Numbered from the stretch's first letter, positions 23,861 through 32,816 are shown. The stretch: 57,669 bases of DNA from CAZYTO01 sp964650405 (GCA_964650405.1 CAZYTO010000004.1:1-57669), one strand, 5' to 3'. Notes: generated from the letters alone by a model not told the origin. Numbers and translations are program-made.

Positions 23861-25138
23861 TCACTTGTAGCGGTCGGGATTCAGAAGATCAATGTCGATC
23901 GATGGTTGTTCATCAGACAGGATTTCCGCCATCAGTTTGCCGGTAACCGGGGCGAGGCTGACGCCCATCATCGAGTGGCCGGTGGCGGCGGAGAGGTTGG
24001 CGTAACGGGCGAAACGGCCCACGTACGGCAGGCCGTCTGGGGAACAGGGCCGCAGGCCGGACCAGACCGGCACGTCGCGGAAGTCATCGGCGTTGAAGTC
24101 GGGGAAGTATTCAGGAATGGCTCGAGTGATGCCGCGGACGCGGGCACGGTCGACGGACGTGTCCGTACCAGCCGGCGTGGCGGTGATCTCCATCGTCCCG
24201 CCGATTCGCAGGGCCGTCCCCATCGGCGTGACGGCCACGCGCGCCTCGGTGAGGATCGCGCAGATCGAAGGCAGCTTCGGCGGCGCCTGCAAGGTCAGCG
24301 TGTATCCCTTTCCGGCCTGCATCGGCACGTGCACGCCGAGCTCCTCCGCGACGCCGGACGACCATACGCCCGCGGCAAGGACGAATTCGTCTCCGCCGAT
24401 CTCGCCCTGCTTCGTCTCGACGCTCTGCACGCGGCGGCCGCTCGTCCGCCAGCGCAGGGGCTCCGTCTCCCACAGCAACTCCACGCCGGCCGCGGTGATT
24501 GCCGTAGTTAGCGCCGCGACGAGCCGCTCCGGCCTGAGGTGGCAATCGCGCGGGTAGTAGACGGCGCCGGCGACGTCGAGCCGCAACGCCGGCTCGAGCG
24601 CCTCGGCGGCCTTGCGGTCGAGCACTTCCGCCGCCACACCGAGCTCGCTGGCCATTGCGGCCGTCTTCGCCTCCTCCGTAAGGCCGTGCTCCGTGCGGCA
24701 GAGCATGAGCAGCCCTCTCTGCACGAGGCCGAAAGCATCGTGAAACTCGCCGGACCACTCTTCATAGCAGGCGCGGCTGGCCAGGTGGAGGTCGCGCAGC
24801 AGTGGCGCGGAGCGTGCCACGTGCGCGGCGTTCGCGGCTCGCATGAACCGCCAGCCCCAGCGCAACAGATCGAGGCTGGCTCGCGGCCGGATGTAGAACG
24901 GACTCTCGGGATTGCGCATCCACTTCAGCCCGAGGGCCACCATGCCCGGCGCGGCCAGCGGCACGAAGTGGCTCGGCACGATCATGCCTGCGCTGCCGAG
25001 GGCGCAGCCGGCGCCGGGCGGAGCAGCGCGCTCGAGGACCGTCACGCGGTGTCCGCGCCGCGCGGCGTAGAGCGCCGTCGAGAGACCGACAATGCCGCCG
25101 CCCACGATGACGATCCTCTTCGACGCCGATACGGTCAT
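23861..25138 (-). CDS. FAD-dependent amino-acid oxidoreductase (D-hydroxyproline oxidase/dehydrogenase)
   Basis: A 425-aa DAO-family flavoprotein: Rossmann motif IVIVGGGIVGLSTALYAA (about 9-26), and the C-terminal GLRPCSPDGLPYVGR and GHSMMGVSLAPVTGKLMAE typical of DadA/D-amino-acid dehydrogenases. The expected reaction is oxidation of cis-4-hydroxy-D-proline to pyrroline-4-hydroxy-2-carboxylate. Its ATG (25138) overlaps the epimerase stop as ATGA. No separate beta/gamma subunit genes are present, unlike the LhpBEF type. Confidence 0.85.
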   Translation of the reverse strand: MTVSASKRIVIVGGGIVGLSTALYAARRGHRVTVLERAAPPGAGCALGSAGMIVPSHFVPLAAPGMVALGLKWMRNPESPFYIRPRASLDLLRWGWRFMRAANAAHVARSAPLLRDLHLASRACYEEWSGEFHDAFGLVQRGLLMLCRTEHGLTEEAKTAAMASELGVAAEVLDRKAAEALEPALRLDVAGAVYYPRDCHLRPERLVAALTTAITAAGVELLWETEPLRWRTSGRRVQSVETKQGEIGGDEFVLAAGVWSSGVAEELGVHVPMQAGKGYTLTLQAPPKLPSICAILTEARVAVTPMGTALRIGGTMEITATPAGTDTSVDRARVRGITRAIPEYFPDFNADDFRDVPVWSGLRPCSPDGLPYVGRFARYANLSAATGHSMMGVSLAPVTGKLMAEILSDEQPSIDIDLLNPDRYK

Positions 25139-26085
25139 GCCGGCCGGATCCCCCAGCAGAACGGATCGCGCTCCTCCAGCAGCAGCGTCGCCTCGGCGTT
25201 GATCCAGGCCGTGCCGGTGATACGCGGAATGATCCAGCCGTCGCGGGCCGGGTCGGGCCGGTACGAGCCTTCGAAGACGCTGCCGATGACGCTCTCCTGC
25301 TTCCACACGGCCGCGGGTTGCAGCTTGCCGTCAGAGCTCAGGCAGGCCAGCTTGGCGCTCGTCCCCGTGCCGCAGGGCGAGCGGTCGTAGGCCTTGCCGG
25401 GACAGAGGACGAAGTTGCGGCTGTCGAGCCCCGCGACCGGTGACGGCTCGAAGAGCTCGACGTGATCGATCACCGAGCCGTTCGCGCCGCGGATGCCTGC
25501 TGCGTCGAGCGCCTGCATGATGCGGGACGTCAGCTCGGTGAGTGCTTCGAGGTTGGCCGGCGACACCGGCAGCAAGCGCTCGCGTACGAGGAAGAACCAG
25601 TTGCCGCCCCAGGCGACGTCGCCGTGCACGACGCCATGGCCGGGCACGTCCACGGCGACGTTCGCGGCCAAGCGATAGCTCGGTACGTTGGTGACGGAGA
25701 CACGGCCGTCGTCGTGCAGTTCCGCGCCGACGACGCCGACGGGCGTCTCGATCCGATGTGTGCCCGCCGTGATGCGGCCGAGGTGGGCGAGCGTGACGAC
25801 GAGTCCGATCGTGCCGTGCCCGCACATGCCGAGCGTGCCGACGTTGTTGAAGAAGATCACGCCAGCCGCGCAGTCCCGATCGACGGGCTCGCAGAGCAGC
25901 GCGCCGACCATGACGTCGGAGCCGCGCGGCTCGTTGACGACCGCGGAGCGGAAGCGGTCGTGCTCCGTGCGGAAACGCTCGCGGCGCTTGGCGAGCGAGC
26001 CGGTGCCGAGATCCGGACCGCCGTCGATGACGACGCGGGTCGGCTCGCCGCCGGTATGAGAGTCGATCACCCGAATGCGATGCAT
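25135..26085 (-). CDS. 4-hydroxyproline 2-epimerase
   Basis: A 316-aa proline racemase-family enzyme. The two catalytic cysteines are Cys88 (GMCGHGTIG) and Cys238 (DRSPCGTGTSAK), matching the epimerase pair that interconverts trans-4-hydroxy-L-proline and cis-4-hydroxy-D-proline without a cofactor. IDSHTGGEPTRVV at the N-terminus is also characteristic. It is the first gene of the catabolic operon and is coupled to the oxidase gene. Confidence 0.9.
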   Translation of the reverse strand: MHRIRVIDSHTGGEPTRVVIDGGPDLGTGSLAKRRERFRTEHDRFRSAVVNEPRGSDVMVGALLCEPVDRDCAAGVIFFNNVGTLGMCGHGTIGLVVTLAHLGRITAGTHRIETPVGVVGAELHDDGRVSVTNVPSYRLAANVAVDVPGHGVVHGDVAWGGNWFFLVRERLLPVSPANLEALTELTSRIMQALDAAGIRGANGSVIDHVELFEPSPVAGLDSRNFVLCPGKAYDRSPCGTGTSAKLACLSSDGKLQPAAVWKQESVIGSVFEGSYRPDPARDGWIIPRITGTAWINAEATLLLEERDPFCWGIRPA

Positions 26086-26168
26086 CCGTCAACGATAGCC
26101 TTCCCGATGCCGTGCCGTCTTGCGCGATCAGCCAGCACGGCCTGCGGAATTCGGCATAATGCCGATCC

Positions 26169-26918
26169 ATGTCGACGCCTCGTACGACATCTCCGCCGCA
26201 AGCGGCCTGGCAGGACGCGCTGGCCGACGCCGCCGTGCTCCAGGCCACGTTCGACCAGATCCCCGACATCGTCTTCTTCGTGAAAGACGCCGAGGGGCGC
26301 TACCGGATCGTCAACCGCACCCTGGCCGAGCGTTGCGGAATCCTGCACAGAGAGACCATCGTCGGCCGCACGGCGGAAGAGCTGTTTCCGGCGCCATTCG
26401 GCGGGAGTTACACGCTGCAGGACCAGCTCGTATTGCGTACCGGCACGGAGATCCGCGACCGGCTCGAGCTGCACCTCTACCAGGGCCGCGGCTCGGGCTG
26501 GTGCCTGACGTTCAAGACGCCGTTGCGCGACGCGAGCGGCGCCATCGCCGGGCTGATCGGCATCTCGCGCGATATCCACCATGCGGACGAGCGCCATCCG
26601 GAGTACTCGCGGCTCGCCCAGGCCGTGCAGCTCCTCCGCGACCGCCACCACGAGCCGCTCCGCCTCGCGGACGTGGCCCGCGGCGCCGGCCTGTCGCTCG
26701 ACCGTTTCGAGCGGCTCTGCAAGCGCGTCTTCCACCTCACTCCGCAGCAACTGCTGGCCCGGGCCCGCCTCGATGAAGCCACGCGCCTCCTCCGCGAGAC
26801 GGACGACGACATCGCCTCGATCGCCTACGCATGCGGCTACAGCGACCACAGCGCGTTCACGCGCCAGTTTCGCACGACAGTGGGGCTTACGCCGACCGCG
26901 TACCGCGCGGCGGGGTGA
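26169..26918 (+). CDS. AraC-family regulator with N-terminal PAS domain
   Basis: A 249-aa protein. Residues 20-135 are a PAS domain (FDQIPDIVFFVKDAEGRYRI, WCLTFKTPLRDASGAIAGLI), and residues 150-249 an AraC HTH pair (PLRLADVARGAGLSLDRFER, YACGYSDHSAFTRQFRTTVG). It is divergent from the epimerase gene with 83 bp between starts, the usual place for the local regulator of a catabolic operon. PAS rather than a cupin as the sensor domain is less common in this family. Confidence 0.88.
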   Translation: MSTPRTTSPPQAAWQDALADAAVLQATFDQIPDIVFFVKDAEGRYRIVNRTLAERCGILHRETIVGRTAEELFPAPFGGSYTLQDQLVLRTGTEIRDRLELHLYQGRGSGWCLTFKTPLRDASGAIAGLIGISRDIHHADERHPEYSRLAQAVQLLRDRHHEPLRLADVARGAGLSLDRFERLCKRVFHLTPQQLLARARLDEATRLLRETDDDIASIAYACGYSDHSAFTRQFRTTVGLTPTAYRAAG

Positions 26919-26941
26919 GCGGGACGGACACCAGGCGGCAA

Positions 26942-27358
26942 TCACCGCCAACTCACAATGCGAAGACCCTGAAAGCGACTGAAATCACCGTCGTTGAAGG
27001 TCACAAGCGTCAGATCACTGACTCTCGCGATCGCGGCGATCTGGCCATCTGCGAATGGTGCCGTTTCGCCGGAAGCAGCGAGGCGAGCTCGTTCCTTCGC
27101 GTGCCACTCAGCGGCCGGTTGGTCGTAGGCAAGAATCGGTATCGTCGGGAGCACCACCTCGTCGAGATACCTCGCAATCGCATCACGCCGCCTCGAAGTC
27201 GGAAGGCGCTCCATGCCGAATCGCAACTCGTGCCACACCACGGAAGGGATCGCGATCTCGTCTTCGTGGCGCCGTAGCCTCCGAATCGTTACATCGTGAG
27301 GCCTTGGTCGCAGAGGCTCCGAGACGATGTTGGTATCGAGCAGATATTTCAGCGTCAT
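26942..27358 (-). CDS. PIN-domain toxin, VapC-like
   Basis: A 138-aa PIN ribonuclease with Asp8 (YLLDTNIVSEPLR), Glu near 44 (SVVWHELRFGME) and Asp near 104 (FADGQIAAIARV), ending LVTFNDGDFSRFQGLRIVSW. It differs clearly from the VapC at 18549. The start overlaps the stop of the Phd-type antitoxin gene by 4 bases, so the pair is a separate toxin-antitoxin module of the Phd-VapC type. Confidence 0.88.
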   Translation of the reverse strand: MTLKYLLDTNIVSEPLRPRPHDVTIRRLRRHEDEIAIPSVVWHELRFGMERLPTSRRRDAIARYLDEVVLPTIPILAYDQPAAEWHAKERARLAASGETAPFADGQIAAIARVSDLTLVTFNDGDFSRFQGLRIVSWR

Positions 27359-27636
27359 AGCCCGACATCTCTGCCGGGAAAGGTGTCGCGTACGCCACCG
27401 AAGATCTCGCTCGGATCAATCTCCAGATCGGACAGCTCGACATCATGCGCAAAATCGTCCCATGCCTCGGAGAAGCGTCGTGATCGCGCAGCCAGCCGTT
27501 CGTACTGCTCGCGTCCCAGCAGCACGGCAACACCTCTCCCGTGGCGGGTCAGCTCGATGGGCTCACCCGACTCAGCCTCCCGAACGAGCTTAGGCAGATT
27601 GCTTCGCGCTTCCGCGATCGAGTGTTGCTTGCGCAT
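27355..27636 (-). CDS. Phd/YefM-family antitoxin
   Basis: A 93-aa antitoxin beginning MRKQHSIAEARSNLPKLVRE, with ELTRHGRGVAVLLGREQYER typical of Phd/YefM DNA-binding domains, then an acidic tail (DVELSDLEIDPSEIFGG). The ATG at 27636 has AGGAGG 5 nt upstream; the longer frame is rejected. The promoter region carries a palindromic operator. Confidence 0.87.
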   Translation of the reverse strand: MRKQHSIAEARSNLPKLVREAESGEPIELTRHGRGVAVLLGREQYERLAARSRRFSEAWDDFAHDVELSDLEIDPSEIFGGVRDTFPGRDVGL

Positions 27637-27646
27637 CGATCCTCCT

Positions 27647-27670
27647 ATGTACACAACGATGTACATCTTA
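27647..27670 (-). promoter_or_regulatory. Antitoxin operator and -10 element
   Basis: ATGTACA (27647-27653) and TGTACAT (27660-27666) are inverted arms with a 6-bp centre, 10 bases upstream of the antitoxin start. TAAGAT (27665-27670, minus strand) is a plausible -10 touching the operator; no clear -35 was found. The core TGTACA is itself a palindrome, a common feature of Phd/YefM boxes. Confidence 0.5.
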
Positions 27671-27749
27671 GCATCGAGGTGCCGCGGCGCCACTTCTGCC
27701 CTCTGCCTTCTGACCATGCGCGGGCTGCGCTGGCGCTAGTCAGCCCGTC

Positions 27750-28358
27750 TCAGAACGTGATGTTCCGCACGTAGTGGCAGGTGTAGCCGGCGGGGTTCTT
27801 CTGCAAGTAGTCCTGGTGGTACTCCTCGGCCAGCCAGAACTCTTTGGCCGGGACGATCTCCGTGACCACGGGGCGCTTCCACGCGCCGGACTTGTCCACC
27901 CGCGCCTTGACACGCTCTGCCACTTCGCGCTGGGTTTCGTCGTGATAGAAGATCGCCGAGCGATACGACGAGCCGAGGTCGTTGCCCTGACGGTTCAGCG
28001 TCGTCGGATCGTGCATCTTGAAGAAGAAGAGGAGGAGGTCTTCGAAGGACGTCTTCTTCGGGTCGAACGTGACCTCCACCGCCTCGGCGTGGCCTTCGTG
28101 GTTTTTGTAGGTGGCGTTGCGGACCGTGCCGCCGGTATAACCGACCCGGATGCTGACCACCCCCGGCTGCTTGCGGATCAGCTCTTCCATGCCCCAGAAG
28201 CAGCCGCCCGCCAGCGTCGCCACCTGCAGACCGTTCTTTTCCGCCGTACTCATCGAACCCTCCTTCTGCGGCTGCGCGGGGGCAGGTGCCGCCGCCAGTT
28301 GCCCACAACCCAACACGAATGCGAATGCGATCACGGAAACCACACGGGAACGAACCAA
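27750..28358 (-). CDS. msrA: Peptide methionine sulfoxide reductase MsrA, lipoprotein form
   Basis: A 202-aa MsrA: catalytic Cys53 in LAGGCFWGMEEL, then GYTGGTVRNATYKNHEGHAE and the late EYHQDYLQKNP. It reduces methionine-S-sulfoxide in proteins. I choose a TTG start at 28358 because AGGAGG lies 6 nt before it and it gives a lipoprotein signal (VVSVIAFAFVLGCG, lipobox Cys18); this implies an envelope-anchored repair enzyme. An internal ATG (Met36) would give the cytosolic form. Confidence 0.88.
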   Translation of the reverse strand: MVRSRVVSVIAFAFVLGCGQLAAAPAPAQPQKEGSMSTAEKNGLQVATLAGGCFWGMEELIRKQPGVVSIRVGYTGGTVRNATYKNHEGHAEAVEVTFDPKKTSFEDLLLFFFKMHDPTTLNRQGNDLGSSYRSAIFYHDETQREVAERVKARVDKSGAWKRPVVTEIVPAKEFWLAEEYHQDYLQKNPAGYTCHYVRNITF

Positions 28359-28387
28359 GAACGGCCTCCTTGCTCCGCGGGGAGTGT

Positions 28388-29308
28388 ATGCGAAGCGTGC
28401 GAATAGGATGCCGCAGGGAGAGCGGCGGTTTCGCGACGACTTGGTTACAGGCGAGCGGGAGGCGGCGAGCGGCGAGCGGCTGCGAACAGCGACCAGCGAA
28501 CAGCGACGGTGTAGGATCATCGCGGAGTCGGCCCATCTCCTTCGCCTGGTCCATCCGGAAGTGGTACCTCGACTGTGTCGCGGACGACGGCACCGTCTGG
28601 ATCGGCTATTGGGGACGGGCTCGCTGGACGGCGGTGCGCGTCCCGTTCGCCAGTTCGTTTCTGTTCGCGGACGGCAGCGCCAGGACGGCGACGTCGCTCT
28701 CGGCCGATCCCGAGCCTGGCCTGGAGGATGGCCGCCTGAGCTGGGTTTCGCCGTCGCTCGGCATCGACGCACGGCTGACGGCGCGAGACTCCAGCGTCGA
28801 GAGCCGGCTCCATGACGGTGTCGTATGGCGGTGCGTCATGCCTTCGGGCGACGCCATCGTGCAGTTGCCGGATCGCGTCCTCCGCGGCCGCGGATATGGC
28901 GAGTTGCTCGAGCTCTCCATCCCGCCGTGGAGACTGCCCATCCGGGAACTGTATTGGGGCCGTGCCGGCTGCGCTGGAACATCGCTCGTGTGGATCCGCT
29001 GGAACGGCGCTCATCCGCTGCAAGCCGCCTGGCGCAACGGAGTGGCGGTGGAGGCGGCGCAGGTGGAGGACGATCGGGTGGTGCTCGCGGATGGGATGCG
29101 CCTCGAAATGTGCGAGCGCACGGTGCTGCGCGATGAGCGCCTGTCCAAGACATTGAAGCCGCTGCGGAGGCTCGCCGCCATCGGCGCGCGTGCGTTGAAC
29201 GGTGCCGTCGAGCGGAAGTGGCGAAGCCGAGGAAGCCTTTTTGATGGCGACCGTCAGATCGATGAGGGATGGGTGATTCATGAACGGGTCGAATTCGCCG
29301 CACGTTGA
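28388..29308 (+). CDS. Hypothetical protein, start uncertain
   Basis: Coding character is strong from about 28540. The body begins near SIRKWYLDCVADDGTVWIGY and has the beta-rich look of a lipocalin or CrtC-like barrel (VWIRWNGAHPLQAAWRNGVA, VVLADGMRLEMCERTVL), ending with a basic helix (KTLKPLRRLAAIGARALNG). The only in-frame ATG (28388) and GTG (28397) lie upstream of a heptad repeat, so the true start may be a rare codon near 28550 or the 5' end may be altered. It overlaps the fusion gene start by 29 bases, so the two are co-expressed. Function unknown. Confidence 0.6.
   Translation: MRSVRIGCRRESGGFATTWLQASGRRRAASGCEQRPANSDGVGSSRSRPISFAWSIRKWYLDCVADDGTVWIGYWGRARWTAVRVPFASSFLFADGSARTATSLSADPEPGLEDGRLSWVSPSLGIDARLTARDSSVESRLHDGVVWRCVMPSGDAIVQLPDRVLRGRGYGELLELSIPPWRLPIRELYWGRAGCAGTSLVWIRWNGAHPLQAAWRNGVAVEAAQVEDDRVVLADGMRLEMCERTVLRDERLSKTLKPLRRLAAIGARALNGAVERKWRSRGSLFDGDRQIDEGWVIHERVEFAAR
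28464..28505. repeat. Degenerate heptad array
   Basis: Six 7-bp units in register: GGCGAGC twice, GGCTGCG, AACAGCG, ACCAGCG, AACAGCG. The last units resemble the GCGAACA units before bshB1. It sits within the uncertain 5' part of the hypothetical gene. Confidence 0.6.
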
Positions 29309-31247
29309 TGCGACAGGACCGGGACGAGAACGGAGCGCCGCCGGCCAGCTCGCTTACGCTGCGCTGTTCGCGCTCGTCCTGCCGCTGCTGCTCGCAGCCT
29401 GGGCCATCGCCCTGGACCGCCGGATCGAGCTGCCGCTCGTGGGCTCCGCTGCCGTCGGGCTGGCACTCGCGATCTGCGGCGCTCTCCTGATCCTCCTCGG
29501 CGTGATCTACCTTCGGGTGAAGGGCGGCGGCTGGCCCATGAGTCCGTACCCTCCGCGCCGGCTCGTCTCGAGCGGTCCGTATGCGCTCGTCGCGCACCCG
29601 CTCTACGCCGGCTCCGTCCTGGTGGTCGCCGGCGTGTCGATGCGGCTCCACAACGCGGCAGGGATCTGGATCGTGACTCCCGTACTCGCGGCGGCCTGCG
29701 CAGCCTTCGTCTGGGGCAGCGAGTCGGAGCGGACGCAGGAGCTCTTCGGCGCGCGGTCGTCGCCGCCGCTGCTGCACCTTCCGTCAGCCGCCGAGGTCAG
29801 GCCGGCGCCCTCCGACCGGCTGGCCACGTACTTCCTGGCCTTCCTGCCGTGGTTCCTCGTCTACCAGGGGATCAATCAATTCGCGCGACCGCGCGATGCC
29901 GTTCGCCTGGTCATGCCGTGGGAGTCTCGCATCCCCGTCATCGGCTGGACGGAGCTCGTCTACGTCAGCGTCTACGCGATCGTGCTGTTCGCGCCGCTGG
30001 TGGCGCGCACGGCTCGGGAGCTTCGCTCCTTCACCATCGCCGCCTGGGTGGCTACCGGTGTCTCCGCGCTTTTCTACATCGCCTTCCCAACCGCCATCGG
30101 ACAGGGTGCGGTGCCGGCTTCGGCCTTCGCGCCGCTCATGGAATGGGAGCGGGCCTTCGAGGCGCACAACACCGCCTTTCCGGCCTTTCACGTCATCTGG
30201 CCGATGCTCGCGCTCCGGCTCTACACGAGCGCATTCCCGCGGACGCGCGTCCTCTACTGGCCCGCCGTCCTCGCCATGGGCGTGAGCTGTGTGACGACAG
30301 GCATGCACGCCGTGGCCGACGTGATCGCCGGCCTGCTGCTCGGCGTGATCTTCGTCCATATCGAGCGGGTCTGGCGGCTGCTCGTGCGGGGCGCGGAGAT
30401 CGTGGCCGCCTCGCGCGCGGAGCGGCGGGCCGGACCGCTGCGCCTGATCAACCACGGTCTCTACGCCGCGCTCGGAGCCGCGCTGGGAGTGGCCATTGCC
30501 CTCGCACTTGCCGGGCGGGACCAGCTCGGTGCCGTCTTCTTCGTGGTGGGGGCGGCGATTGCCGGCGCGGCGCTGTGGGCGCAGTGGGTAGAGGGGAGCT
30601 CCGCTCTTCTGCGTCCGTACGGGTACTACGGCGGCGTCCTCGGCGCGGCCTGCGCCATCGCCCTGTCATCTCTCTGGACCGGCAACGGCATGCGACTCCT
30701 GGCCGCCTTCGCCGCCGGTGCGCCGTTCGTCCAGGCCGCCGGCCGCCTGCGCTGTCTCGTTCAGGGGTGCTGCCACGGGCGCCCGGTGCAGACCGCCGCC
30801 GGCATGACGGTGACCGAGCCGAGCTCCCGCATCGTCCGCATCGCGCAACTCGGCGGCGTCCCGCTCCATCCGACGGCGCTCTATTCGATCGTCGCCAACG
30901 TCGTGACCGGCATTCTGCTGATCCGGCTCTGGCTCCTGGCCGCACCGCTGAGCTTCATCGCCGGCACATACTTCATTCTGGCCGGGCTGACGCGGTTCGT
31001 CGAAGAGCACTACCGGGGAGAGCCGCAGACGCGCACGGTGGCCGGACTCCGTCTCTACCAATGGATGTCGATCGCCAGCGTCGTACTCGGATGCCTGCTC
31101 ACGGCCCTGCTGTCGGCTGCCGCAACGCCGCCGCAAGCTCTCTCCCTCATGACCTTCGCCGCCGCTCTCGCGGCCGGGATCACGGCGTACTTCGCGTACG
31201 GCGTCGATTTCCCTGAGTCGAACCGGCGGTTCGCGCGGCTGACGTAG
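29280..31247 (+). CDS. Three-domain membrane fusion: ICMT-like, PAP2-like, Lgt-like
   Basis: A 655-aa polytopic protein. Residues 20-150: isoprenylcysteine/phospholipid methyltransferase-like, with RLVSSGPYALVAHPLYAGS (98-109 core). Residues 180-370: PAP2-superfamily phosphatase-like, with FPAFH (300-304) and GMHAVAD (His343, Asp347). Residues 390-620: Lgt-like, with GRLRCLVQGCCHG (488-500), HPTALY (530-535) and RFVEEHYRGEPQ (572-583) from prolipoprotein diacylglyceryl transferase. All three families act on lipids in the inner membrane. Each alone is common, but I know no such triple fusion. The reaction is unknown; lipid head-group transfer with recycling is a guess. Confidence 0.75.
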   Translation: MNGSNSPHVDATGPGRERSAAGQLAYAALFALVLPLLLAAWAIALDRRIELPLVGSAAVGLALAICGALLILLGVIYLRVKGGGWPMSPYPPRRLVSSGPYALVAHPLYAGSVLVVAGVSMRLHNAAGIWIVTPVLAAACAAFVWGSESERTQELFGARSSPPLLHLPSAAEVRPAPSDRLATYFLAFLPWFLVYQGINQFARPRDAVRLVMPWESRIPVIGWTELVYVSVYAIVLFAPLVARTARELRSFTIAAWVATGVSALFYIAFPTAIGQGAVPASAFAPLMEWERAFEAHNTAFPAFHVIWPMLALRLYTSAFPRTRVLYWPAVLAMGVSCVTTGMHAVADVIAGLLLGVIFVHIERVWRLLVRGAEIVAASRAERRAGPLRLINHGLYAALGAALGVAIALALAGRDQLGAVFFVVGAAIAGAALWAQWVEGSSALLRPYGYYGGVLGAACAIALSSLWTGNGMRLLAAFAAGAPFVQAAGRLRCLVQGCCHGRPVQTAAGMTVTEPSSRIVRIAQLGGVPLHPTALYSIVANVVTGILLIRLWLLAAPLSFIAGTYFILAGLTRFVEEHYRGEPQTRTVAGLRLYQWMSIASVVLGCLLTALLSAAATPPQALSLMTFAAALAAGITAYFAYGVDFPESNRRFARLT

Positions 31248-31265
31248 GCGGGAGCCCCGGCATTT

Positions 31266-32816
31266 CTACGGCGGTGTCACCGAGATCGTGGCCGAAGCCT
31301 GGTTGGTGATGTGGATGTCGCCCTGGTCGGCGAAGAGGACGAGCTTCTCGCCGCCGCCGTTGATCCTGCCAGTCGTGTGGATCTTCGTCTTGGCGCCCAC
31401 CTGTTCGCGTTTCGTAGTCAGGCCGTTGAAGTCGGAGTAGATGCCGATGGCGTCGGGGTCGGTGCTGAGGACGGTGGCGTCGATCTCGGCGGCGAATTTC
31501 GGAGTGAGGTTGACGATCACGTTGCCCAGGGTCGTATGGGCTTCGATGCGCTCCGACTTCACGTTCTGGTCGGCCGTGACGGTGATGTCGCCGGAGCGCG
31601 TCTCGGCGGTGATGGGACCCGCGGCCTGGGCCACGACGATGTCGCCGCCGCCGGACGTCAGCGACGTCGGGCCGCCGGTGTAGAGCAGGCGCACCGAGCC
31701 GCCGCCGGTGATGATCTGCCCGCCTTCGCGGGCCGCGTTGACGAGGATGTCGCCGGCGGAGGTGCGGGCGAAGACGTTGCCGATGATGTCGCCGAGCGTC
31801 AGCGGTCCGCCGAGCGAGGTCACGGTGCAGTCGCCCCAGACCTTGTCCAGGGTGATGGCGCCGGCGCGCATCTCGACGCGGGCCATGCCGCGAATCTCGT
31901 TGACCTCGATGTTCTCGATGTTGCCGGAGTAGACGAAGGGGCTGGTCACCATGGGAATGTGGCGAACGGCCATGATCGGATCGAACGGACGCCGGGGCGG
32001 CTGGTTGCTGCGGCCGGCCTCGATGATCGACTTCCCTTCCTTCCTACTGGTGCCGCTCCGCAGGAGATACACCGTGCCGAGGATGGTCTGCGTGGTGAGC
32101 GTGGGCCCGCCGGGAGCATTGACGCTCGCCCGGAACTTGCTGCCTTCGAAACGGCCGCGCACGGGCAGGGTCGTCCGGAGGTCGCCGCGGAGGGTGTCAG
32201 CAAGCCAGTCGAAGTTCGAGTCGGAAGGCAGGATGACCTCGATGTCGCCGTTCACGGTCGAGAGTTGGGCGTTCGCGCCCGGTCTGCCGGTGTAGTGATA
32301 GATGACGGTTCCGTTGGTCGTATCGACGACCGTAGAGCCGGAAACGCCGTCGAGGGCGATGGTGCCGTTGAAGCCGCGCACGATCACGTTGCCGATCATG
32401 TTCACCACGTGAATGCGCTCGGCCGACTTCGAGACGATCTGGATGTGCACCCAGCGCGGCAGGCGCAGGGTGTAAGCGACGGTGGCGCTCCAGCGCGGCG
32501 AGCGGGCCGGGGGCAGGACCGTCCGCACCAGGCACGTGGCCGGGTTGCCCTCGATGCTGACCTGAGTGGCGTCCATCCCTTCCTGGAGTGCGGCCTTGTC
32601 GACGGCCACGATGGTCTTGACCGCGGTCATGGAGACGTTCGGCACGTCGGTACCGACGACGTCGATGCTGCCGGCAGGGTTGTCGACGAACAGGGACGCA
32701 GAGATCCCGAGCGGGATGTCCCGCACGATCTTCTCAGAGGCCGTCTGGTTCGCTGCGGCGTTCCACGCCGCGAGCACGAACACGGCCGCGATGATTGAGC
32801 TCCTGGAAGTCATCAC
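31266..32816 (-). CDS. Exported DUF4097-type beta-helix protein
   Basis: A 516-aa protein with a signal peptide (MMTSRSSIIAAVFVLAAWNA). The body is a run of short beta repeats such as VVDTTNGTVIYHYTGRPG, LSTVNGDIEVILPSD, FARTSAGDILVNAA and AETRSGDITVTAD, the signature of DUF4097/adhesin-like proteins often found next to sigma/anti-sigma pairs. Its ATG overlaps the anti-sigma stop (ATGA). It is probably the output or sensor partner of that sigma system at the cell surface. Confidence 0.8.
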   Translation of the reverse strand: MMTSRSSIIAAVFVLAAWNAAANQTASEKIVRDIPLGISASLFVDNPAGSIDVVGTDVPNVSMTAVKTIVAVDKAALQEGMDATQVSIEGNPATCLVRTVLPPARSPRWSATVAYTLRLPRWVHIQIVSKSAERIHVVNMIGNVIVRGFNGTIALDGVSGSTVVDTTNGTVIYHYTGRPGANAQLSTVNGDIEVILPSDSNFDWLADTLRGDLRTTLPVRGRFEGSKFRASVNAPGGPTLTTQTILGTVYLLRSGTSRKEGKSIIEAGRSNQPPRRPFDPIMAVRHIPMVTSPFVYSGNIENIEVNEIRGMARVEMRAGAITLDKVWGDCTVTSLGGPLTLGDIIGNVFARTSAGDILVNAAREGGQIITGGGSVRLLYTGGPTSLTSGGGDIVVAQAAGPITAETRSGDITVTADQNVKSERIEAHTTLGNVIVNLTPKFAAEIDATVLSTDPDAIGIYSDFNGLTTKREQVGAKTKIHTTGRINGGGEKLVLFADQGDIHITNQASATISVTPP

